The notes beneath the pieces were generated by a model, which saw only the letters and a program-made list of their open reading frames with translations, did no database searches and was not told the DNA's origin. This document shows, in pieces, positions 37,884-47,066 of a DNA stretch of 64,000 nucleotides (position 1 is its first letter; each line of letters opens with the position of its first letter). This DNA comes from Heterobasidion occidentale (lineage: Eukaryota; Basidiomycota; Agaricomycetes; Russulales; Bondarzewiaceae). The stretch lies in contig JBCAQO010000010.1 in the NCBI GenBank assembly GCA_039111635.1, positions 1,860,001 through 1,924,000 on the forward strand. Direction: 5' to 3'. Both the position numbers and the translations under genes were made by a program.

Positions 37884-39279
37884 ATGCCTGGTGCTGTCTC
37901 CTTCCCCGACTTTCCAGACGACGTCCCGACCGTCCCGCTATTGATTATCGACTATGCTCTGATCAAAGCAGGGAACGAGAAGGAGATCGACAGAATGTGG
38001 AAAGCCGCTACCGAACTTGGCTTCTGGTAGTGCGTATCAGACCACCGCCCTCCGAGCTAATTTTCTGTTGAGTCGGGATTTTGTAGTCTGAAGAATCATG
38101 GAGTCGATGACGAAGTGGCTGGCATGTTCGACATGGGCGCGGAGACTATGGAATTGCCTCTGGAAGAGAAGATGAAGTATGAGCAGGGCGACGAGGGCAT
38201 ATCTTTCGGGTGAATAATTCCCACCTTATCCACAGGGCCATTCGTTTGATATTCGCATTCACGATATCTGCAGGTACAAGTATATGGGTGCCAACAGCAC
38301 AGATGAAAGAGGGACGCCCGACATCAACGAAGTCCTTAATATCTCCAAGGACGATGCGATTAGCTGGCCCACCCCGACGCACCGCATTTACCCGTCGACG
38401 GTCAATGCGCGGATGGAGTCGACAATTATCCCATTTGTTCGCAAGTCCCTCGACGTCACCAACACACTTTTGAATGTCTTGAACGATCGCCTTGGACTTC
38501 CCAAGGACGCTATTGCTAAGAGGCACAGCCTGATGGAACACAGCGGGTGCGAAGCTAGGTGCATCAAATCGCCAAAAACCATGGATATACCTTCGGATAG
38601 TGCGCTGCTTGGGGCGCACACAGATTTTGGTTCCTTGGTGGGTTACAAGGATTCTTGCTTCCAGCAAAAGGCTACTGAGATATGCGGGGTTACCATAGTC
38701 GTTTCTTCATAATCGACTCGGCGGTCTACAGGTCCTTCCTGGCGCAGACACCTGGAAATATGTGAAAGTGAGCACTGCGGTGAACTCGGTATCCTATCCC
38801 GTGCTGACCTTACCGAAGCCTATTCCTGGGCATGCAATCTGTAATCTCGGGGATGCCATGGTTATTTTCAGTGGCGGATTATGCGCTCGAATCTTCACCG
38901 CGTCGTGTAAGTCACATCCCAGGTATATACCTTCGTTCCCTGACAACAAGGACTTTCAAGTCCGCCTCCCAAGCAGCAAGCAGCTTATGACCGCTGGTCC
39001 CTGGTTTTCTTCATACGCCCGGGAAAATCGTGGAAGATGGCACCGCTCTCCGAGGAAAGTGATATGATCGCGGAAGCTGTGGCCAAGGCACCACCGGGAA
39101 AGTATGATACTAATGAAACAGCTGGGTCATGGCATGCGAGGAGGGTCAAGTATCGGAGGATTGCCAATCGCAAGGTCAGTCATTTGAAACAAACGTCTAC
39201 TCACCTTGTTGAAGATATATTGGCACAGGGTCCCGAGACTTGGTTAGCGAGCAAGGGAACTGAATATCGATCGACCTGA
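37884..39279 (+). CDS. 2-oxoglutarate/Fe(II) oxygenase, copy A2 (one frameshift)
   Basis: Tandem paralogue of A1 with the same exon plan. The ATG at 37884 gives the identical MPGAVSFPDFPDDVPTVP start; exon 3 reads YKYMGANSTDERGTPDINEV and the ligand motif is GAHTDFGSL. The following donor is GTGGGTTACAAGG and the acceptor ACCATAG is followed by SFLHNRLGGLQVLPGADTW. The segment before the distal His has lost one G (GGCGGATT at 38874-38880), breaking SGG-IMRSNLHRVV; the matching position in copy B (63827-63829) has the extra G and is open. The RxS segment reads YDRWSLVFFIRPGKSW, so its Ser remains (RWS), and the C-terminus ends GPETWLASKGTEYRST, stop at 39277-39279. Coding differences from A1 are many, so A1 and A2 diverged long before the 6-kb block was doubled. 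Confidence 0.75.
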
Positions 39280-39964
39280 GATCGATTGGGCGGTCTCGCG
39301 AGATATCTGACGCAAGATTTGTACGATTAGCATGACTTGAGACCTTGACAGTGTGAAATATGTATGAATCAAAGACATTAGTATTTGTAGACCTGTCTGA
39401 GGCACGAGTGACGATGATGGACAGTGCTAATATTCAATCTTAAGTTATAGTGTAGTCACTGCCAGGCATTTTTGGGTGGGCGTAGAAACACTTGCCCTCA
39501 GATACTATATGGATCAATCGCCGAACAAGGACGCTTATTACCGCTCCTACCAGGTGTAAAGATAGAGAGGCGGGTATCGTTAATTCGCATCCCCACTATG
39601 ATTTCAGATATGAAGTCAGCCAAACTCACCTCCTCGTCACAAAAGCGTAGGCCGCCTGAAGCAATCTAGTACAGCGTGGCGCCAGTTGTAACATCTATCG
39701 GGGGCCATCGGGGCATGCTACACCTCTGGATGATATGTCCGACTTTTCCAGCTGTGTGCCCGTCATAGGACAGTCGATTGAGAGAGAACCGGACGAGGTG
39801 CTGATTCAACTTTGGAGCGAGACGAAGTGCAGTGGTGGCGCCGGTTTCCCACCGTTCAAGTTGCCAATTCCGACCGCGACCATCACATTCACCGCAACTT
39901 CATCGCTCTCCTCCGCATCCCGTCCTGCACTCCATCTCCCACTAGAAACATCCATCTCGACTCA
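39280..39964. other. Intergenic; end of tandem unit homology
   Basis: Homology to the A1 downstream flank continues to about 39590 and then stops. No gene recognised; the promoter of the next plus-strand gene must lie at its right end. Confidence 0.5.
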
Positions 39965-41044
39965 ATGGCAACTCCGAAACAAGGACCGTTTACCGGCCCG
40001 CCCCCAAGGTCCGTTCGCTGCTCCCAGCCCGGCGCGCGCGACAAGAGTTATCGAGAACCGAGATGACTGATCCCCGCGCGGCGCACACGCCCAGGTACAT
40101 CAACGACTTCAGCAAGGCGCTCGCGAGCGAGGTGCGCATCCTCCTCCAAGAGGTCGGCAAGCTGCGCGACGAGCGTCGCGCTCTCCAGCAGTGCGTGTGC
40201 TCTTCCTCAAGCTCCTTCTATCTGTCTTCTCAACCGATCATATCCCATCGCCCATGCGGGCGACATACCCCCCTTCACACCATGTTGACTGACTACCTGA
40301 CGCACGCATCAGTGAGATCGCAGAGCTCATGGCCGTCAAGTCGAAACACGGCGCCGGCGGCGAATACTCCCCCGACTGGCGTCCCAAGGTAAGGAGCCCT
40401 CCAACTCGTTCCCCCCTTCCCCCCTCACCAACCTCAACCTTCATCTCAATCCCCAATCTCACCCCGCCCCACCGCCTCCCCGCCAGATGCCCCTCCCCGA
40501 AATGCTGCCCCCGCCCGAAGCCCCGCCCGCGCTCCCGCCGATCGAAGACGTCGCCCCCGCAAAGCCCGGCTGGCGCACCGTGCACAAGCGGCCTGAACGG
40601 CCCCCGCGCGGGGCCAAGGGCAAACAGCCCGCCGCCATCGCCGCCGCCCCGCCGCCTCCTCCCCCCGAACCCCCTAAAGCCGAGCTGCCCTCCTGGGCCC
40701 AGTGGAGGCGTGCGTATCGCGTTCCTATCTCTCTTTCTCCCCCTCCCAATTCCCTCCCCTCCCCCCCTTTTCTTCTCCTTGCATCTCTCACCGTCGCAAA
40801 ATTATTAACACGCCGTTGTCTGCCTGCTCGCTCGTCGGCTACTCTCTTGACCTGGGATGCAATCGTACAATCAGCCAATCCCCTCATCGCGCCTCAGGCC
40901 CGCAACCCTGGACACGCCGTTGTCGCCCCCCCTCCGCGCACGGGCCTTTTCGGTGCGCCCGCCCCCCTCCCCGCCCCTCCCTTCGCGTCATCATTCCGCT
41001 CACCCCGTTCGCCGCACAGGTCCCGTCACCCCGCCCCCTCATGA
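39965..41044 (+). CDS. Hypothetical coiled-coil and proline-rich protein
   Basis: I do not recognise a named family. The ATG at 39965 gives MATPKQGPFTGPPP; a 46-base intron (donor GTCCGTTCG, acceptor TATCGAG) joins to RTEMTDPRAAHTPRYINDFS. A heptad-like helix follows (ASEVRILLQEVGKLRDERRA, then after an intron EIAELMAVKSKHGAGGEYSP). The next exon, MPLPEMLPPPEAPPALPPIE, is very Pro-rich and contains GWRTVHKRPERPPRGAKGK and PSWAQWR, spliced to PNPLIAPQARNPGHAVVAPP, with a stop at 41042-41044. The short amphipathic helix followed by a basic Pro-rich tail suggests a binding partner rather than an enzyme. The start could instead be the ATG at 40063. The extreme C-terminus is uncertain. Confidence 0.65.
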
Positions 41045-42105
41045 ACTATGCGCATCATCTGCCAAGTTGCCGTCGCCCGCCATTGCCATCGCCGTCATCA
41101 TCGGACTTGGAAATGTCTCTCGAACGCTATCGGGATCGGAACCTCACCTTCGGATCGCTCTCTGTTGTTTTATTATTTGACTAGTCGCGCGCCCTCCCTG
41201 AACCGCACGTAGTCTATTATCACCACTTACCCCTTCCTCTCCGTCCTCGTCTCCGCCATGCTATCGCCCACCCGCTTCTTTACACCGCCTTTGCTTCCGC
41301 GTCTCCTCTTTTTTCTTTTTCTTCTTCCTCTCCTCCTTTCACACTTCGCCATATGAACTGTATGTGAATCCCGTACTTATGCTCACCTGCTCCATCTCGG
41401 ATCCCGAATCGAACTGCCGCCGCCACCGCCATTGTTGTATGATGTGATTTTCCAATACAAAGTCTGTGACACCCATCCCGCTCTATCGCCGCATGTATAC
41501 CGCTATCGCCGGCACGCACCGCCGTGCAAAGGAGAGCACGCAGATTTGCACAAGACGGGAGCTGCACCTTACGAGGCTTCCTTGCCGCCGCGCGACGCGG
41601 GCGAGGTGGTCGTGAGTGCCACTATGTGCATGCATGTAATTATACTAGATAAGCGGAAGACAGCAACAGCAACAGCGACAGAAACAACTGTGGCCGCAGA
41701 GGCGCGCGCACACAAGAACACGAGTGATAAACGAAACGAAACGAACGAAACGAACAAAACGAACAAAAAAGAGAGGACGTGAGTGCGTGAGGTCAACGGA
41801 CGGAGATGCGGGTGGCTGAGTGAGAGGGGTATGCAAGCATGTGTATATGTAAGTATGTATGTGTGTGTGTATGCATGTGCGTATGTATGGGATGATGGAG
41901 CTAGGTCGTATGCTGTACGTGAGGTGCCAAAAATACAATGGTGAGAGGTCGAGGTCGATCAGAACAAAGACGCAGGCGGCGCAGACAAGGACGGGACGGG
42001 GCGAGGCGAGGCAAAAGCGATACGGAACAGACACAGAGGCGGGGGAGAGTGCGAACAAGCAAGAACAAGCAAGACAGACATAGCCAGGGCGGTCAGGCGA
42101 GCGGC
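41045..42105. other. Convergent intergenic region with simple repeats
   Basis: No gene recognised between two converging 3' ends. Low-complexity tracts include an ACGAA/CGAAC microsatellite at about 41731-41770 and a TGTATG-rich stretch at about 41838-41890. Confidence 0.55.
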
Positions 42106-43695
42106 TCAGGCGTCACGGATGTTGACCTGCACAAAGAGCGTCGAGAACAGGTACTGCGAGAGCTGCGCATCGTGGAGCGGCAGATGGCGGAACCCTACGA
42201 CAAAAAAAACACAATCAGCCATCCATCCCTCATCTCTCACAACCAGAAAAAAGAAAAAAGAGAGGGCGAAGGGGGGAAGAGACACCACCGACGCACCTTC
42301 CTGCAGGCTCCCCAAGCTCACGCAATGCACCGCCAGCGGCTCGCGCTCGTCCTCGCCCTCCTCGCGCACCGCGAACCGCACGAACACGAGCTCGCGCATC
42401 CCGCCGACGCAGTCGAACGGCAGGCTCAGCGCCTCCTCCCACACGGGGTTGAACCCGTTGTTCTTCACCACGCCCGTCTTGTACGACACCACCCGCGCCG
42501 TCGTCGCGCCCCCGCCCGCGCCCGCAGAGGACGAGGCGGCGGCGGGAGCATGAGGAGGGGGAGGGGAAGAATGGGAGGAGCGGGGAGGAGAGGTCGGGGG
42601 CGCGTATGTGACGCCGGCGGCGCTCGAGGCGGGCGGGATAAAGGGCGTCTGCGTCCAGTCCGGCACGTGCACGGAGACCTCGACGAACGGGTCGATGACG
42701 GACTTGTCGAGCACCTCGCGGCCGTGCGCATCCTTCGGCCTAGGCAGCTGCTGCGCGGAGATGATCTGCGCGTCAAGGAGGGGAGAGATCGCGTCAGCGA
42801 GGGTGTAAAAGAGGGAAGGGATGCGCGCACGGTCACGTCGAGGAAGTGCTTCGTCCGTTTGCCCAGGATGTCCTTGTCCGCGGACGAGCGCAGCGCGAGG
42901 GGCTTGAGGACGTACCCGGACCTGCCGTTGCGCTGGAACATCGCATGGTTGATCATATACCCCAGGTCTGCGCACCACCCACGCACACGCACACATGAGC
43001 GCTCACATCCAAAAAACTAAAAAAATCACAAAGGGATGAAGACGCACCGAACGTCTGCCAATTGATCGCCACCAGCTGCGCGCCCGCCGACCAATACCGA
43101 TGCGGCTCATAATTCGACGAGCTCAGTCTCAGGCCCTTGGGGTACACGCGCACGACGTGCGCGCGCGTGTGCTTGATCAGGTCCGCCATCGCGCCCTGGC
43201 GGAACATCTTGTTCGCCGTGTTCTCCGAGAGCGAGAAGACGTGCTCGGGCGCGTACTGCTCCTTCTTGTTCAGGCCGCGGCACTTGACGCCGACGGTGTA
43301 CACGAGCAGCGAGACGAGCGCGAGCGACATGCGTGCTTTCGAGCGGTCGCCGGGCGCTGGGCGCCCCGAGGTCGAGGAGGCGGAGGAGGGGCGCCGAGCG
43401 CTGGGCCTGTGTCGCGAGAGGGCGTGTCGGGCTTTGTTGAACTCTTGCTTCAGTTCTAGATTCGAAATTCGGATGATTATCGTCCGACGGGAAACATATC
43501 GTGGAGAATGGCTTACCAGACAGGACCTCAGAATCGGTCGATGAGGTTTCGGATGTCGTCGACGACTCGGTATCGACGCTCAGCTCCTTGGTGCGCATCC
43601 CCTCGCTCTCGGACACATACAAATTCTTCGCCTGCGAACAAGCCCCATGCGTCAGCGCCCGTCCATCCGGACACCGACAACGACGAAACGCACCT
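42106..43695 (-). CDS. PLC1: Phosphoinositide-specific phospholipase C, C-terminal part (truncated by gap)
   Basis: PLC-delta-type enzyme that hydrolyses PIP2 to IP3 and diacylglycerol at the membrane. Read from the gap: a Ser/Thr-rich X-Y linker (YVSESEGMRTKELSVDTES), LELKQEFNKARHALSRHRPS, LVSLLVYTVGVKCRGLNKKE and SLSENTANKMFRQ. The Y domain follows (LIKHTRAHVVRVYPKG; HRYWSAGAQLVAINWQ; GYMINHAMFQRNGRSGYVLK). The C2 domain is IISAQQLPRPKDAHGREVLD, DPFVEVSVHVPDWTQTPF, a low-complexity Pro/Ser/Ala insert, SYKTGVVKNNGFNPVWEE and LPLHDAQLSQYLFSTLFVQV, ending NIRDA, stop at 42106. The N-terminal PH/EF-hand region and the catalytic X domain are not readable here: they must lie in or beyond the N run, and the sequence right of the gap does not continue this gene. 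Confidence 0.9.
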
Positions 43696-43795
43696 NNNNN
43701 NNNNNNNNNNNNNNNNNNNNNNNNNNNNNNNNNNNNNNNNNNNNNNNNNNNNNNNNNNNNNNNNNNNNNNNNNNNNNNNNNNNNNNNNNNNNNNN
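43696..43795. other. Assembly gap (100 N)
   Basis: Exactly 100 N, a conventional placeholder rather than a measured size. The phospholipase C gene runs into it from the left and a different minus-strand gene emerges on the right. Order, orientation and distance of the two sides therefore rest on scaffolding only. Confidence 0.99.
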
Positions 43796-45661
43796 TTTTT
43801 GCGCTCTGAGATTGAAGAAAACGCATACCTGAGATGCTCCGATGACTCGGACCGTCCAACGCCTTGAACGTGATCTTCAGAGTGCGGCTGGAATGATGAT
43901 GACACTGCACCAGGGGTGTCAATGTGCATCTGCACCTCCTGTGACGTGTTGCCGCTGGACAACGTACCACCCCTGTACGACGTATTGCTACCAGGCGACA
44001 CATTTGACAGCTGATGTTGCGAAGGGGCAGGCAGAGGAGGGGCGGGTAGAGGAGAGGCAGGCGGAGAAGGGGCTGGAGGGGCTGGCAGAGGAGGGGCTGG
44101 CGAAGGAGGGGCTGGCGGAGGAGGGGCTGGCGGAGGAGGGCTGGCGGAGGAGGGGCTGGCGGAGGAGGGCTGGCGGAGGAGGGGCTGGCGGAGGAGGGGC
44201 TGGCGAGGAGGGGCTGGCGGAGGAGGGGCTGGCGGAGGAGGGGCTGGCGGAGGAGGGGCTGGCGGAGGGCTGGCGGAGGAGGCTGGCGGAGGAGGGGCTG
44301 GCGGAGGAGGGGCTGGACGAGGAGGGGCAGGTCGAGACAGGGCAGAACGAGGAATGCGATCGTGGTCGTATAGGAGAACCGCAGAAAGGCGACTGTTAGA
44401 CGCTGCTCTCTTCTTGAGTATTTCTGCGTGCTTTTTCTCTGGGCGAAGACGGCTGATATCACAGTCGATCAGGTGGAAAGTGCGCCCCCTAATGGAGGGA
44501 GGGTCTGTGCAACCCTCACGATCTTCAGCGTCACTATCGTCCTGATCCAGCCCGATCTGTGTCTCCATGTAAAACACGCGCACGTTGACGCAATCGTCTG
44601 CGGATAGATAAGAGGCTGAACAGTAGTAATCCTCCCATCTTCTGTCTTTTTTGGAGCCGATGATGCCACGATCGTCACCCCACAGCATTGCCAGGTACGT
44701 TGTCTGTGGCGGGGGTTTGTAGGACACAATCGTGAACGGTTTCCCGTTAAGTCGCCACCGATCGGGCCTGAGGTCACCGAATGCGCTGACCTCTCCCGCT
44801 TGTCGAGCGCTCCAAGAGTATGCAATATTGATTCGTGCGAGCTTGAGAAGCTCCCAAGTCGTCTTCATTTCGGGACCCCAGGTTGGATAGCCCTGTGTGA
44901 CGATGGTGACTCCACGGATGCGAGCGCCCAAGATGAACTTATCCAGTTGGTCGAAAGCAAATGACAAAGAGGCCTGAGCCTTAGGACGATCACGCCACTA
45001 GAAAGCAAGACATGAGATATAAGCAGAAACCTCAACCCTGTAAAGCACTCACTTTCGGCCCAAACCCCTGCTCAATCCTCCAGACAAGAAAGCTGATGAA
45101 TCCAAAGCAGTCGAGAAAGGGACGACGTAATCGCCAAAAGGTGATATGTGCATCCTCTTCAGTTTTCCAGGGATAGACAATCCCTTCCTGCAACACACTA
45201 ACCTCGAGAGGCCGGTTGCCATCCCAGTCAAGAATGTCTCTCAACGCACTGGTACAACGGATGATAAAAGCTCTGATCTGGTTGTGTGCCTTGACCAATC
45301 CTGGGCGAATGGTCCGAGAAGGGAAGCAATAAAAGTCATGACTTGCTTCGGAGGCTGGAAAAATCCATTCCGAAGAGTCACCCCTGATGGATCCAGGATC
45401 AACTGGGATGAAGGGCCTCCAGGGAAAACGCGAGTCATGAGGAGCTGGATCTACTGCCCAATCGTACGGTTTCAGGCGTCCGGCACGAGATGGATCAGCG
45501 TCGAAGGTCACGTCCGCTGGCGGGGTGAATGCGTTTCTGGAGATGTAAGATGTGGAACTCATGGTAGGGCAGGGGCGAAATGCGACAACTACCCATGCCG
45601 ACTGCTGCGACCTCGTGACTTCAACCCAGGGGTATTGGTCTCGGGAGACGGAGGCTTTCAT
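43796..45661 (-). CDS. Hypothetical protein with C-terminal Ala/Pro repeat (3' end at gap)
   Basis: Family not recognised. Candidate ATG at 45661 (MKASVSRDQYPWVEVTRSQQ) or 45562 (MSSTSYISRNAFTPP). Exon 1 contains PYDWAVDPAPHDSRFPWRPF, VKAHNQIRAFIIRCTSALRD and HITFWRLRRPFLDCFGFISF. An intron near 45000-45050 leads to FAFDQLDKFILGARIRGVTI, YPTWGPEMKTTWELLKLARI and YKPPPQTTYLAMLWGDDRG. The rest becomes low complexity: a run of PPAPPPPA repeats from a 15-base minisatellite, then a Ser-rich tail that enters the N run, so the stop is not seen. The WRLRR-FL segment recalls WRLRRAFLKAI in the hypothetical at 50170-51130, so the two may be distant relatives. Confidence 0.6.
44030..44330. repeat. 15-base minisatellite (GGAGGAGGGGCTGGC type)
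   Basis: About 20 imperfect copies of a 15-base unit, some lacking 1-6 bases. On the minus strand it encodes Ala-Pro-Pro-Pro-Pro repeats in the neighbouring hypothetical gene. Length changes of one or two bases within the array would shift the frame of the C-terminal tail. Confidence 0.9.
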
Positions 45662-45757
45662 TGTGATGAAAAGATCGAAGCGGAACAATTGCTGGAGGAG
45701 AGTGCGTCGACGTGAAGGAGACGAAAAGTAGAGGTCTCAACAGATGTGGCACAAGAG

Positions 45758-47066
45758 CGGCACAAGACTATTTCTGGAGGAAAAACGCTCTCAGAAACTG
45801 CCTAGACAGCCGCGGAAAACACGGTACCGCCCAGTGACGACCGCGGGATGACTGGAAGGAAAGGGAGACTTGAAGATGAAGGAATAAAGCTTTCAACCGA
45901 TAAGGACGCCACAAGACAAATTCTGGAGGAAAAACGCTCTCAGAAACTGCCTAGACAGCCGCGAAACACGATGCTGCCCAACGACGACCGCCTGAGGACT
46001 ATGAGTGGGGCAACTTGAAGTCATGTGAGCTCCGCTCCCACGGTCAGCGATTTCGGTCCCACGGTCACTCTTTGGCCGAATGTCTGTACGGACGTCGTCA
46101 TATTACCAGCTCTTAGCTCTATCGACAAATTTCTGAGAGTGACCCTCCTCCGGGAATGGGTTGCTCTCACTCCGCCACCGTCTATCCTCCTGTCGAGCAG
46201 CTTTCTGAGAGCGATTTTCCTCCAGAAGTGCGTTGTCATTCCCCCGACATCAAGCGGCCGTAGTCAGACGGCGTCGCGTGTTTAGCGGCTGTCGGGAGAC
46301 ATTTCTGAGAGCGACCTTCCTCCAGAAATGTGATGTTCCCAGGCCATCTTCGTATATCCTCTCGGCAATCAGCTTTCTGAGAGCGGCCTTCCTCCAGAAA
46401 TGCGCTGCCCATAGGCCGTCGTTCTTTGCGTCCCACCCTGCCATCAAGCGGGTGTAGTCAGATGGCGTTGCGCGGCTGTTGAGACACATATCTTAGAGCG
46501 TCTTCCTCCATGAATGTGTTATCCCCATCTCTCCCCCCAACGAGCAGTTTTCTGAGAGCTTTCCTCCAGAAATGTGCTGTTTGCCGGCCACCTCTATCGT
46601 CCTGTCGAGCTTTTTGAGAGCGACCTTCCTCCAGAAATGCGTTGTCCCCAGAGCCTTTCCATTTATCCTCCCGGCAACCAGCTTTCTGAGAGTGACCTTC
46701 CTCCAGATATGCGTTGCCCATAGGCCGAAGCTCTTTCCATCGCACCTTGCCATCGAGCTACCGCAATCAGACGGCGGCGCGCGGTTCGCGGCTGTCGAGA
46801 GACATTTCTGAGAGCGAGGTTCCTCCAGAAATGTGATGTTCCCAGGCCATCTTCGTATATCCTCTCGGCAATCAGCTTTCTGAGAGCGAGGTTCCTCCAG
46901 AAATGCGTTGCTCGTAGGCCCTCGTCCTTTGCGTCCCACCCTGCCATCAAGCGGCCGTAGCCCAATGGCGTCGCGCGGCTTCTGAGAGCGATGTTCCTCC
47001 AGAAATGTGTTGTCCCCATCTAACCTCCCAACGAGCAGCTTTCTGAGAGCGATTTTCCTCCAGAGA
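45758..47066. repeat. Array of 14 short hairpin-forming repeats
   Basis: A 27-base motif built as TTTCTG, A, GAG, an 8-base loop (CGACCTTC type), CTC, CAGAAA. Plus-orientation copies start at 46130, 46202, 46302, 46374, 46490, 46549, 46611, 46683, 46805, 46877, 46979 and 47040; two inverted copies lie at 45771-45797 and 45920-45946 inside a 149-base direct repeat (45756-45904 and onward). The arms pair perfectly in the consensus (6 bp, one bulged A, 3 bp). Spacers fall into three recurring lengths of about 45, 90 and 34 bases, and their sequences recur, so the array grew by duplicating larger blocks (for example 46302-46480 against 46805-46978). No coding gene is convincingly present, though minus-strand frames stay open because the motif holds nine codons. 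Confidence 0.85.

Larger units (their letters stand above)
33010..39048. repeat. 6-kb direct repeat, copy A
   Basis: 33010-39048 matches 57969-64000 in the same orientation at well over 99 percent by eye. Copy B is cut by the window end, so A may extend past 39048. The shared block starts GATCGTGGCACGGATTCC, only 72 bases upstream of the UVE1 start codon, and contains an F-box gene, two oxygenase genes and all spacers. I counted about 20 indels of 1-4 bases, mostly in homopolymers, against fewer than ten substitutions. No terminal inverted repeats, long terminal repeats or target duplications were seen at the left junctions, so it does not look like one transposon. Confidence 0.95.

Noticed and set aside
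33010..39048. LTR retrotransposon or single DNA transposon as explanation of the 6-kb repeat
   Set aside because: No terminal repeats, no inverted ends, no reverse transcriptase, integrase or transposase; the content is ordinary intron-bearing genes.
43107..44462. Open frame running across the N block
   Set aside because: Unknown bases cannot support a reading frame, and the two sides belong to different genes.
45758..47066. CRISPR array (short palindromic repeats separated by spacers)
   Set aside because: The host is a eukaryote, copies occur in both orientations, spacers themselves recur in three classes, and there are no cas genes. It is a hairpin minisatellite.
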